Assembly: GCA_016787225.1 (NCBI GenBank)
Contig: JAEUUY010000026.1
Location: forward strand, 1 to 64,000
Length of the DNA stretch: 64,000 bases
Origin: Chitinophagales bacterium
GTDB taxonomy: Bacteria > Bacteroidota > Bacteroidia > Chitinophagales > JADJOU01
Direction: 5' to 3'
Each line of letters starts with the position of its first letter. Position 1 is the first letter of the stretch. This document shows, piece after piece, positions 8,432 through 15,953 of the stretch. A model generated the notes under the pieces. That model searched no databases and was not told the origin of the DNA. It saw nothing but the letters and a program-made list of their open reading frames with translations. The position numbers were made by a program, and so were the translations under genes.

Positions 8432-8635
8432 TTATTTTCCAGAATTCCATCCTTTTAGACTCATTCTATATTGATAGAAATTTTCTCTAAGAGTTGGGGC
8501 TACAAATTTAGTAGGATTAGAAGTGATTTTTAATTCGCTGTCCAGAGACCACACCGCAAAGGGCACAGATATTACTGTCGCTAATATCTCCGCTATGTAG
8601 GTGTTGCAAACTCGCACTAGTGGGAGAACCTTCAT
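8432..8635 (-). pseudogene. Chimeric short frame, probably a gene fragment
   Basis: A 67-codon frame starts immediately after the stop of the lipoprotein remnant (TAAATG junction). Its first half is encoded by palindromic element B and is unlikely to be native protein. Its second half (about residues 33-67, ending QYRMSLKGWNSGK) looks like the C-terminus of a larger protein and runs up to 9 bases from the next gene. The layout repeats that seen at 7623-7787: a C-terminal fragment, then a small membrane-anchored gene. It is more likely decayed than functional. Confidence 0.3.
8563..8625. repeat. Palindromic element B
   Basis: A mosaic of modules seen in the other elements. It has CAGATAT-type arms around ACTGTCGCTA (shared with element C at 9171-9209), the CGCTATGTAG module also present near 7897, and GCAAACTCGCAC shared with element A. 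It follows the stop of the lipoprotein remnant at 8636-9012 within about 11 bases. Confidence 0.5.
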
Positions 8636-9012
8636 TTAACTTTTAATTTTATTCATAGTCTTTAACTGCTTGTAAAAACCAATATCATTAAATTTTAAGG
8701 AATCATCATACTTAGCAAAACTTGTAATTATAAAGTCAAAATTATTTAGCATATACACTTTGGTTTTTTCTGTCCTTACAAAATTGCCACAATTGCACTG
8801 TAAATAAAAATCTAAATATCTTTTCCCGTTTAAATAGATGACTAAATCTTTGTTTTTATGTCAAACCATTGAATGTCTCTTTCAGACATTATTTTCGAAA
8901 CTTTTCCACTATTAATTTCCCTTATCTCAAAGGTCAATTTACTATTATATTTCAAGGTAGTACAAGAAATTTCACTTAGAAATAGAAATAATAAGACCTT
9001 ACTATGCCACAT
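8636..9012 (-). pseudogene. Frameshifted small lipoprotein-like gene
   Basis: Two adjacent frames together read as one protein of about 124 residues. The first begins at ATG 9012 with a hydrophobic N-terminus (KVLLFLFLSEISC, a weak lipobox) and stops after FDIKTKI at about 8843. The second continues with DLVIYLNGKRYLDFYLQ and ends at TAA 8636. Insertion of one base in the A-run near 8850 would join them as IKNKDLVIYLNG. The second half has a CNCG pair. The gene is thus broken by a one-base deletion in a homopolymer, or carries a sequencing error there. No family recognised. Confidence 0.5.
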
Positions 9013-9170
9013 TTTACTTATCTATTTAATTGATACCAACCACTATGAGAGGTAAAGCAGCGGTGATTGGTAACATGACTTATAATGTCATGACCCCAAA
9101 GGTTAAACCAAGCTAGGCTAAATAAGAATAGAGACAACCTTAGCATGATGTAAAGATAATCATTTTAATT

Positions 9171-9209
9171 TATAGCACAGATATCGCTGTCGCTAATATC
9201 TGCGCTATG
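9171..9209. repeat. Palindromic element C
   Basis: Inverted repeat with 14-base arms (TATAGCACAGATAT at 9171-9184 and ATATCTGCGCTATG at 9196-9209, 12 pairs) around an 11-base loop CGCTGTCGCTA. It lies 12 bases beyond the stop of the gene at 9222-9701. The gene-free stretch 9013-9170 holds only a short CATGAC/GTCATG inverted repeat near 9075-9095. Confidence 0.6.
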
Positions 9210-9221
9210 AGGAAGGCGGAC

Positions 9222-9701
9222 TTAATACAAATCTAATATTGAGTCTATATAATACTTATCTTTTTCTTTAATCAAGAATAATGTTATGGTATATTCGTTA
9301 TAATTAGCAAAGGAAACCATATAAGATAAATCAGACTTTTTAGTAATGGTTGGTTGATTAGCTGTATTTGAATCAAAATCTTGCGAATTTGTGAATGGGT
9401 CATAATCCAATTCCAATGTGTCTAATATCTGCAATAACCTATCTGAACAATAGCTTGATTTTATACCTTTTAATTTTTTCTCGTCAACAGGGAATTTAGC
9501 TATTTGAGATAAATACTCTGTATAAAAATTATATAGTGTTGAACGAGCTTGTTCATCTTCATTATTTGATTGTGATAAAAGCACTTCTTCTGTTTCATTT
9601 GTTGCCATTGATTCTACAGTTTCGCTTTCGCTGTTATTGCAACTAAATAAAATACTTATTACAATTGCTAAACTTTTTAAATTAATTATTCGATTTCCCA
9701 T
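9222..9701 (-). CDS. DUF3828-like lipoprotein
   Basis: A 159-residue protein with a lipoprotein signal: hydrophobic residues 8-18, then SILFSCNN with the acylated Cys at position 21. An acidic Ser/Glu-rich linker follows (about 23-48). The mature domain (about 50-159) begins with a helix ARSTLYNFYTEYLSQ and contains a conserved SSYCSDRLLQIL-type segment. It resembles the DUF3828 group of small secreted proteins of unknown function. It is probably anchored to the outer or inner membrane. It is one of a run of short minus-strand accessory genes. The start is 30 bases downstream of the end of the gene at 9732. Palindromic element C follows its stop. Confidence 0.6.
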   Translation of the reverse strand: MGNRIINLKSLAIVISILFSCNNSESETVESMATNETEEVLLSQSNNEDEQARSTLYNFYTEYLSQIAKFPVDEKKLKGIKSSYCSDRLLQILDTLELDYDPFTNSQDFDSNTANQPTITKKSDLSYMVSFANYNEYTITLFLIKEKDKYYIDSILDLY

Positions 9702-9731
9702 CTCAATATTGCTGTTTGTGGGCGAATATAC

Positions 9732-10463
9732 CTATTCTGTCAATCTAGTTATCCATAAATCTGAAAACAGAAATATAAATTTTTTATTTATCTCTATTTT
9801 CTGATTGAGTACAGTAACATCTTCTCTATTTAAGTAAGTGACATTTAATATTAGCTCATAACAGAAGTCTCTTATTTCACTAACATGACCGCGTATGATT
9901 AATTTTTTATAATTGATTAAATGCCTTCTTGATGTATCACAACCGAATCCTAAGGTATTGTAAATATAAACACCATCATTTCCTAACACAGAGTCTATAG
10001 GCATTATAATTTGAATAGAATCTCCTACTTTAATTCGAGCACAATTCACACTATCTACTCTTTTTGACAGCTCCTTACAAGGGTCAAGTCCACTATACAG
10101 TGATGATATCCTTTGTATTTCTTTGTCTATATTTAGTTTCCTTTTATTTAATTTTCTATGTAGAGCAAGTAGAATTATATAGGAATAATCATCTGGATGT
10201 GCTAGGCCTCTTTCTAGAAAATACCTAGAAATTCTATTTGGATTATTAAGCATATTATTTCGAATCCAAATTCCCATGACGAAATGCTGATTGTTTACAG
10301 CTTTTTTTTCCTCCTGCTTTTTAAATTTCAATTTTTCTTTAGGGGGCATAGTTTTTTCTAAGAAAATAAGTGCTTCATTCAAGGACATGCGGTCATAATC
10401 AATCTGTGAATATATAGAAATACTAATTATTAAACTTAAAGTTAGAATTTTCATTAATCGCAT
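9732..10463 (-). CDS. Secreted hypothetical protein with a DUF6794-like domain
   Basis: A 243-residue protein with an N-terminal signal peptide (MKILTLSLIISISIYSQ; Met4 is as likely a start as Met1). Residues about 23-110 contain LNEALIFLEK, GIWIRNNMLNN and ERGLAHPDDYSYIILLALHR. That order (helix, IRNxxxL, then a Gly-x-x-His-Pro-Asp-Asp turn) is what I recall for the DUF6794 domain of unknown function. The C-terminal half has two Cys pairs and a beta-rich pattern without a recognised family. It heads the run of short minus-strand genes in this accessory patch. The role is unknown. Confidence 0.55.
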   Translation of the reverse strand: MRLMKILTLSLIISISIYSQIDYDRMSLNEALIFLEKTMPPKEKLKFKKQEEKKAVNNQHFVMGIWIRNNMLNNPNRISRYFLERGLAHPDDYSYIILLALHRKLNKRKLNIDKEIQRISSLYSGLDPCKELSKRVDSVNCARIKVGDSIQIIMPIDSVLGNDGVYIYNTLGFGCDTSRRHLINYKKLIIRGHVSEIRDFCYELILNVTYLNREDVTVLNQKIEINKKFIFLFSDLWITRLTE

Positions 10464-10541
10464 AAAATCATTTATTGGTTATTTTCAAGAAGTCTATTGG
10501 AATGTATATGTCTTTATGGTTACAAGGAAGTTGATGCAGAA

Positions 10542-12218
10542 TTAGTTAAGGGTAAATCCTGACTCGACTTTAAAGTTGATTTTTTTATTTGAAGATGGGT
10601 GAATAAATAACAACTCTTCTGCATGTAGAAATAATCTTTGATCTCGTTTGCCATATAAATCGTCTCCAAGTATAGGAGTATTCAATCCTAATAGATGAGC
10701 TGCATGTACTCGCAACTGATGAGTACGACCACTAACTGGAAAAAAATGGACCAACGTTTTATTGTTTCGGGTTTCTATGACCTCATAGCGTGTTAGAGCT
10801 GACTTCCCATACTCAAAACTCACTTTTTGCCTAGGTCTGTTTTCATAATCTACAGCTATGGGTAAATCTATCTCACCTGTTTTAGATTCTATAATTCCAT
10901 CTAAAACTGCTACATAGCGTTTATGAATCGTTTTCTGTAAAAACTGAATCTGTAAATGTTTATGAGCATGTTTCTTTTTAGCAAAGAGTATCAAACCTGA
11001 AGTAGACATATCCAATCTATGCACAACCATGAGATCCTTGATCTCTGGATATAGCAACTGAATTCTTGTAAAAATAGAATCCACAATATTTTTACCTGGT
11101 ACGGAGAGAAAATCATGGGGTTTATTTATGACTATTATATCATCATCTTCATAAACGATATCCAAGTCTACGAATTTCGCGGGATTATCTTCCAAAGGAT
11201 TGGGGTCCACCTCTAGCCCTTGAAGCATATGCGATAAAATAGGCAAGCACTTCGATTTACAAGAAGGGTAGAAATATCCATGTTTGCGAATTTCTGAGCT
11301 AGGTGATTTTCCATACCAGAACTCAGCCATGCAAATAGGTTCTAGGTCATGACTATAGGCATAATGTAATAATTTGGGAGCTGCACATTCTCCTGCACCA
11401 GAGGGTGGCAGCTCTCCATTATCTATAGGGAAAATAGAATGTAGAGATTTTGATTCTTCCTTCGCATTGAGAAAAGTATAATTTTCAAATAATCGGTGCT
11501 GCAGAGCTATAGACATAGCTTTACGCTTCTGCTTTTCATTACTAATGACAGCTTCGTGCTGAAAAATTTTCTCTTTCAGGTCACCTATTCGGTTTTTCCA
11601 TTCACTCGACAAATGTTTCAAGTCGTAATGCCACTTTGCACTCTCCCTATCTAGCTCTTGCAATTCTGGCAAAGCATCTTCACTACTTCGCAATGCCAAA
11701 ATTTCATTTCGAACTTGCACTCGCATTGCTTTAGCTTGCTTCTTTTTTTCTTTAAATTGTTCGATTTCTACTACACTTTGCGCTTCCATTTTAGCCAACT
11801 CCTCCTGCCATTGCGCATAGTTTTCATCTTCTATTAGTTGGTTTATTCTAGCACTTTGAATATTGATTTTCTCTTCTTCACTTTTATAAAATTGACCTGC
11901 TGCTAGCATATCATAGACTGGAGGCACGAAGCGGTCATAGTCATTTTTCATTCCTAACTTGCCGGAGAAAGCACTGATGTAACCGAGCTCTCCTTTGGTA
12001 TTTCGCACTACCATCACTCCAAACATTTTACCTATTCCAGACGCCCCACTTTCCAAACCAAAATTATGAATAGGCTCAATCTCTTTTTGGATATACGATT
12101 TCAACTCCTCTGCAGCCTGAATTGCAATAGGAGCAGGCTTATAGTTAAAAGGAAAGGTGAATTTATCTGGAAGTTTGAATAAGGAAACGTCAGATAAAAA
12201 AGGTATGAAAAATGACAT
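10542..12218 (-). CDS. RluA-family pseudouridine synthase with long N-terminal extension
   Basis: A 558-residue RNA pseudouridine synthase. The catalytic domain occupies about residues 350-555: the RluA motif II HRLDMSTSGL at 400-409 has the catalytic Asp403, and the end has an RTHQLRVHAAH motif. The first about 340 residues are an extra region with a long charged coiled coil (about 115-245) and a Cys-x-x-x-Cys segment (320-324). This large architecture occurs in several Bacteroidota and gammaproteobacteria as an RluA/TruC-type enzyme. The RNA target is unknown; tRNA or 23S rRNA uridines are typical. It is divergent from the homogentisate dioxygenase gene. Confidence 0.9.
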   Translation of the reverse strand: MSFFIPFLSDVSLFKLPDKFTFPFNYKPAPIAIQAAEELKSYIQKEIEPIHNFGLESGASGIGKMFGVMVVRNTKGELGYISAFSGKLGMKNDYDRFVPPVYDMLAAGQFYKSEEEKINIQSARINQLIEDENYAQWQEELAKMEAQSVVEIEQFKEKKKQAKAMRVQVRNEILALRSSEDALPELQELDRESAKWHYDLKHLSSEWKNRIGDLKEKIFQHEAVISNEKQKRKAMSIALQHRLFENYTFLNAKEESKSLHSIFPIDNGELPPSGAGECAAPKLLHYAYSHDLEPICMAEFWYGKSPSSEIRKHGYFYPSCKSKCLPILSHMLQGLEVDPNPLEDNPAKFVDLDIVYEDDDIIVINKPHDFLSVPGKNIVDSIFTRIQLLYPEIKDLMVVHRLDMSTSGLILFAKKKHAHKHLQIQFLQKTIHKRYVAVLDGIIESKTGEIDLPIAVDYENRPRQKVSFEYGKSALTRYEVIETRNNKTLVHFFPVSGRTHQLRVHAAHLLGLNTPILGDDLYGKRDQRLFLHAEELLFIHPSSNKKINFKVESGFTLN

Positions 12219-12294
12219 CGATTCTGCTTAACATTTTATTGGCCTTGGTATTTTCTTTAAGTATTTACTCCAATCTTTTTCTGCTAAAATAGTG

Positions 12295-12302
12295 TATATT
12301 TG
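12295..12302 (+). promoter_or_regulatory. -7 box upstream of homogentisate dioxygenase
   Basis: TATATTTG, a perfect TAnnTTTG match, lies 18 bases upstream of the ATG at 12321, so the transcript leader would be only about a dozen bases. Confidence 0.55.
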
Positions 12303-12320
12303 TCTATCAATTTTTAAAAT

Positions 12321-13478
12321 ATGCCACACTATCAGAGATTAGGCACTGTGCCACCCAAGCGCCATACCCAGTTTAGAAAACCAGATGGCGGTTTGTATCA
12401 AGAAGAATTAGTGAGTACAGAGGGCTTTTCCAATAATTATTCTTTGGTCTATCATAGCAATCCTCCCACAACGGCTACTAAATACCTTGAGGCATTTTCA
12501 GTAGCTCCACCTATAGTGGAAGTGGAGCATTGCCGACCACGCGCATTTATGGGTTACAAGCATGCCCCTACCGATGATTATCTCAAAGGTCGCAAGCCAC
12601 TTATGGTCAATAATGATTGTGAAATCACTGTTTGTGCGCCTACCAAATCCATGACAGATTATTTCTATAAAAATAGCTCTGCCGATGAGTGTATTTTCAT
12701 TCATGAAGGCGAAGGAACTTTCAAATCTGTTTATGGTGAATTAGAATTTAAATATGGCGATTATATTATCATACCTCGAGGAACTATATACCAGTTTGAG
12801 TTTAAAAATGAAAATAATAGACTATTAATTATTGAGTCGTTTGGCCCTTATGATTTTCCAAAACGCTATTTATCGAAGTATGGTCAGTTAATGGAGCACT
12901 CGCCCTATTGTGAGCGAGACATTATACCGCCTTCCAATCTTAAAACACACGATGAAAAGGGTGAATTTCTCGTATATATCAAGAAAAATCAAATGATGTA
13001 TCCTACGACTTATATGTATCACCCTTTCGGGGCTATAGGTTGGGACGGGTGTCATTATCCCTACATATTTTCCATCCATAATTTCGAACCTATTACAGGA
13101 AGGCTGCATATGCCACCGCCGATTCACCAAACATGGGATGGTAAAGATTTTGTTATTTGTAGTTTTGTGCCGAGAAAATATGACTATCATCCACTATCTG
13201 TGCCTGCCCCATACCACCATGCCAATGTAGATAGTGATGAAGTTTTGTACTATGTCGATGGTGATTTTATGAGTCGCAACCACGTAGAAAAGGGAATGTT
13301 TTCGCTCCATCCTATAGGCATACCACATGGTCCGCACCCAGGTGCTATTGAGCGAAGTTTGGGCAAGGAAAAAACAGATGAGTTAGCTGTGATGATTGAC
13401 ACTTTTCGACCCCTTAAGCTCACACAATATGCCCTCGACATAGAATGGACGGAATACGCTTATAGTTGGGTGCATTAG
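12321..13478 (+). CDS. hmgA: Homogentisate 1,2-dioxygenase family protein
   Basis: A 385-residue cupin-fold iron dioxygenase. Homogentisate dioxygenase opens the ring of homogentisate to maleylacetoacetate in phenylalanine/tyrosine breakdown. Diagnostic segments are the N-terminal YQRLGTVPPKRHTQF, the His/Glu iron-binding segment PAPYHHANVDSDE (residues 296-307) and the downstream IPHGPHPG. The protein is shorter than the about 440-residue mammalian and proteobacterial enzymes, as is usual for Bacteroidota members. No other tyrosine-degradation gene is adjacent. Assignment to the family is firm; substrate specificity is inferred. A -7 box lies 18 bases upstream. Confidence 0.9.
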   Translation: MPHYQRLGTVPPKRHTQFRKPDGGLYQEELVSTEGFSNNYSLVYHSNPPTTATKYLEAFSVAPPIVEVEHCRPRAFMGYKHAPTDDYLKGRKPLMVNNDCEITVCAPTKSMTDYFYKNSSADECIFIHEGEGTFKSVYGELEFKYGDYIIIPRGTIYQFEFKNENNRLLIIESFGPYDFPKRYLSKYGQLMEHSPYCERDIIPPSNLKTHDEKGEFLVYIKKNQMMYPTTYMYHPFGAIGWDGCHYPYIFSIHNFEPITGRLHMPPPIHQTWDGKDFVICSFVPRKYDYHPLSVPAPYHHANVDSDEVLYYVDGDFMSRNHVEKGMFSLHPIGIPHGPHPGAIERSLGKEKTDELAVMIDTFRPLKLTQYALDIEWTEYAYSWVH

Positions 13479-13609
13479 TATTTAATTTTAAATTTTAAAT
13501 TCTTAATATTAAAAAGGCTAGGGAGAGTGAATGCGGTTGTATATATTATAGTTACGTGACTCGATTGTGAATACATACTTCTCTTCATTTTTAGGAACGA
13601 TTTCTCCTT

Positions 13610-13768
13610 AACCTCAAATTAGTCATTAGAAGCCACAGCTAAGCGAAGTATATGATTTAGTTGTCCCGAAGGTTCTTCAGGACGATTTAGAAATTGTTTC
13701 GAGATTTTCAAAATATTGAAATACAAATTCTTAATCGATTCTATATTTTTTAATGCGGAATTTGGGTT
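13610..13768 (+). repeat. MITE-like interspersed repeat, copy 2 (159 bp)
   Basis: This copy lies in the gene-free stretch 13479-13966 downstream of hmgA. It starts AACCTCAAATTAGTCATTAG and ends GCGGAATTTGGGTT, with eroded terminal inverted repeats. Compared with copy 1 it keeps the AAATTCTTAATCGATTCT core and the GATTTAG motif and has an internal hairpin with arms GTCC/GGAC and GAAG/CTTC. It is in the same orientation as copy 3 and opposite to copy 1. The rest of the spacer holds no gene that I can support. Confidence 0.75.
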
Positions 13769-13952
13769 CAAAAAATGCCATTCTTTTGTAAATTATAAAT
13801 TTACAAATAACTCTATGTAGTCAAAGAAAAAGGCATTGCAGCACTATACCTAGCAAAGCACTAAATGAGCGCCTTTCAGGAGACATAATGTGAAAGTGAG
13901 TCAAGAGCGGTTCTGTATGATTATTACTTCATTTTATCTCTTGTAAATCATT

Positions 13953-13960
13953 TATATTTG
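13953..13960 (+). promoter_or_regulatory. -7 box giving a near-leaderless transcript
   Basis: TATATTTG followed by C ends only 6 bases before the ATG at 13967, so transcription would start at or next to the start codon. Confidence 0.5.
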
Positions 13961-13966
13961 CTAATA

Positions 13967-14146
13967 ATGAAAAAGGAAATTTATTATGGTACCAAAGAAG
14001 AGCACAATGCTCGAAGAGAAGCGAAATTTCTCAGTCTGACGCCCTATGAAAGACTGCAAAGATATTTCAATATGGTAGCACAAAATATCACACCAAGCGA
14101 CAATGAGAAAAAAGGAAATTTCATCCTTGCAAAAACAAAAAAATGA
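13967..14146 (+). CDS. Small basic protein paired with a nucleotidyltransferase
   Basis: A 59-residue protein from ATG 13967; the TTG at 13958 lies inside the -7 box and is not a likely start. It is highly charged, with a Thr-Pro-Tyr-Glu-Arg-Leu helix in the middle (LTPYERLQRYFNMV). No family is recognised. Its stop overlaps the start of the nucleotidyltransferase gene by 4 bases (ATGA), so the two are translated as a pair. Such a small gene directly before a minimal nucleotidyltransferase resembles a toxin-antitoxin layout, but nothing in the sequence proves that. Confidence 0.6.
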   Translation: MKKEIYYGTKEEHNARREAKFLSLTPYERLQRYFNMVAQNITPSDNEKKGNFILAKTKK

Positions 14147-14613
14147 ATACAGCTTTATTCAATAAAGAGGTCAATGACTTTATTCTTTTTGCCAATAAGA
14201 ATAAAGTTCAAATGCTTCTAGTCGGAGGTGGAGCAGTCAATTTCTATGGATATCAGAGGCATTCATCCGATGTCGATTTTTGGATAAGTATATCAGAAGA
14301 CAATTTCATGAGATTGAAAAATACACTAATAGATATAGGTTTTGAAATAGATAGTTTTCCTCAAGATGTCTTAAATGGAGCGCAAAACATTTCTATAAAA
14401 ATAAGCCCTATATCTGAAATTGAGTTAATAACCAATTTTAACCCTGGTTGCAGTTTTGATGAAGCATATCTTAGGAGAAAAGAAATCATCAATGAAAACT
14501 TAGTTTACCCGATTATTTCACTGAAAGACCTTATTGATAGTAAAATTAAATCACAAAGACCAAAAGATTTATTAGATGTTTATGAGTTAAAAAGAATACA
14601 TAGGATAGATTAA
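14143..14613 (+). CDS. Minimal nucleotidyltransferase (DUF6036/AbiEii-like)
   Basis: A 156-residue protein of the polymerase-beta nucleotidyltransferase superfamily. The helix-turn LLVGGGAVNFYGYQRHSSDV leads into the metal-binding DVDFW motif (residues 45-49), the signature of this fold. A third acidic residue is likely Glu in the strand EIELIT. The C-terminal helix (LKDLIDSKIKSQRPKDLLDVYEL) is typical of DUF6036 and AbiEii-type proteins, which transfer nucleotides to RNA or protein and often act as toxins or in phage defence. It overlaps the preceding 59-residue gene by 4 bases. Whether the pair is a toxin-antitoxin module is inference. Confidence 0.78.
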   Translation: MNTALFNKEVNDFILFANKNKVQMLLVGGGAVNFYGYQRHSSDVDFWISISEDNFMRLKNTLIDIGFEIDSFPQDVLNGAQNISIKISPISEIELITNFNPGCSFDEAYLRRKEIINENLVYPIISLKDLIDSKIKSQRPKDLLDVYELKRIHRID

Positions 14614-14826
14614 AATCTATGTTGAATTTCCTCAAGCAGACATAAACGAAGTGTTGTCTGTGCTTTTCTATCATCATTCGCTTTAAATGAAGGTACAGAA
14701 ACCGTTGCTCTTATTTCTGCGTTAGACTTTCGAACGACAGCTCCATGCTAGTGGTATCAGCTTTATTCATAGAGCTTTTAACTTTAAAGGCATTCATATT
14801 TGCATCGCAGGAGTGGCAACCACTGA
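14610..14826 (-). pseudogene. Remnant of an unidentified gene, split by a frameshift
   Basis: Two minus-strand frames read as consecutive parts of one protein end. The first gives GCHSCDANMNAFKVKSSMNK and on to TSMELSFES before a stop near 14720. The second, one base out of register, continues NAEIRATVSVPSF and ends LEEIQHRF at TAA 14610. The junction near 14726 needs a one-base change to join. No start is present. It lies between the stop of the deacetylase gene and the stop of the plus-strand nucleotidyltransferase, and overlaps the latter's stop. No family recognised. Confidence 0.35.
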
Positions 14827-14830
14827 ACTT

Positions 14831-15403
14831 TTATCTCATTTCCATTAAATAATACGGTAACATAATTTTCAAATTTTGAAATGATTTTTCATTATCATGA
14901 AATACGAAAATGGAACCATTTTTTGCCTGTTTGATTTTTGACTTGATTTTTTCCATAGGGTCTATATTCATTTTCCAATCTTCGGTCAAGATATCCCACA
15001 GCATTATTTTTATACCTTTTTTCTTTAGATATTGAAATATGTACCAGGTCATTTTCCCATAAGGAGGGCGATAAATTTTGGACTTAAAAATTGCTTCACA
15101 TTTTTCAAAATCCTGCACAAATTCATGATTATTCTGACGCCACACATTTGTATGTGAATAGGAATGATAGCCCACTTGATGTCCTCTTTTTAATATTTCA
15201 TTAAAAAAGTCAGGATAGGCTTCGATATTTTTTCCTATACAGAAAAATATAGCTTTTGTGTTATAGGTATCCAGCAAATCTAATATCCATAAGGTATTCG
15301 GACTAGGTCCGTCATCTATCGTGAGGTGCCAAGTTTCAGACCCAGTGTAGAAAAATTGAAGCTGGCTAAACCATTTTTGAATCCAAGAATAAACAATTCT
15401 CAC
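14831..15403 (-). CDS. Polysaccharide deacetylase (NodB homology domain)
   Basis: A 190-residue metal-dependent carbohydrate esterase 4 enzyme, which removes N-acetyl groups from chitin-like, peptidoglycan or capsule sugars. The five NodB motifs can be followed: TIDDGPS (about 27-33, with the catalytic and metal-binding Asp pair), HSYSH (metal His residues), RPPYGK, LWDILTEDW and FVFHDNE. There is no obvious signal peptide. The start ATG overlaps the preceding acetyltransferase stop by 4 bases. Both are read together, which suggests a joint role in modifying an amino sugar, although the GNAT partner's substrate is unknown. Confidence 0.88.
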   Translation of the reverse strand: MRIVYSWIQKWFSQLQFFYTGSETWHLTIDDGPSPNTLWILDLLDTYNTKAIFFCIGKNIEAYPDFFNEILKRGHQVGYHSYSHTNVWRQNNHEFVQDFEKCEAIFKSKIYRPPYGKMTWYIFQYLKKKGIKIMLWDILTEDWKMNIDPMEKIKSKIKQAKNGSIFVFHDNEKSFQNLKIMLPYYLMEMR

Positions 15404-15828
15404 ACCAAGGTCTTTTTCATTTTCAAGTGAGGAATACCCACCTCATCAAATTCATCAGAATAAATCTCGAAGTTTAGTTTTTCATAAAAAGGAATCGCAT
15501 TTTTCCTAGCATGACAGTATATTTCTTTTATTCCATGTTTCCTCAGCTCTTCTTCGCAATGCATAAATAAATCTTTTCCTATTCCTCTGCCTTGATAGGT
15601 TTTGACTGTAGCCACTTGGCGCATTTTTGCTTTATCTCCTTCTATGATAAACTGACAAGAAGCCACAATTCGGTCTTGTAAAAAATAAGCATAAATCCAC
15701 TCTTCCGCTTCATTTTTTATATCCAATTTCTGATATCGCATGCCGAGAGGCAATCGCAACTCGATTTCTCGCATACGAAGCAAAGCCCAATATTGAGGAC
15801 TAGCATAAATTATTTTCGAGATACTCAA
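15400..15828 (-). CDS. GNAT-family N-acetyltransferase
   Basis: A GNAT acetyltransferase of about 143 residues. The frame is open to 16014, but that longer form would overlap the divergent protease gene and adds a non-family N-terminus. The TTG at 15828 gives the usual beginning SISKIIYASPQYWALLR, and a TACATTTG -7 box lies at 15852-15859, so I prefer it. The acetyl-CoA loop is VKTYQGRGIGKDLF (Q-x-x-G-x-G), followed by IYCHARKNAIPFYEKLNFE, the usual motif B. It overlaps the deacetylase start by 4 bases. The substrate is unknown. Confidence 0.75.
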   Translation of the reverse strand: MSISKIIYASPQYWALLRMREIELRLPLGMRYQKLDIKNEAEEWIYAYFLQDRIVASCQFIIEGDKAKMRQVATVKTYQGRGIGKDLFMHCEEELRKHGIKEIYCHARKNAIPFYEKLNFEIYSDEFDEVGIPHLKMKKTLV

Positions 15829-15851
15829 AGATTTCGTAAATTTGTAATAGA

Positions 15852-15859
15852 CAAATGTA
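15852..15859 (-). promoter_or_regulatory. -7 box upstream of the GNAT/deacetylase operon
   Basis: The minus strand reads TACATTTG, 24 bases before the TTG start at 15828. It supports the short form of the acetyltransferase. Confidence 0.45.
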
Positions 15860-15953
15860 CATATATTTTTTCTTGCCCTGATTAAACTCATTAGATGAAA
15901 AACTAAAAAGGATGCCTTCACTATAGCCAAATTTGCTAGTATAATTGAATATA

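Noticed and set aside
7148-9209. Integron cassette array with attC sites
   Set aside because: The palindromes are short and dissimilar, lack paired GTTRRRY/RYYYAAC ends, and no integrase gene is present. Only the gene-plus-palindrome pattern is similar.
13870-13925. Group II intron domain V relic (GTGAAAGTG ... GAGCGGTTCTG)
   Set aside because: The 3' side resembles a domain V, but the matching 5' GAGCCGC arm cannot be paired, and no reverse transcriptase or intron body is present.
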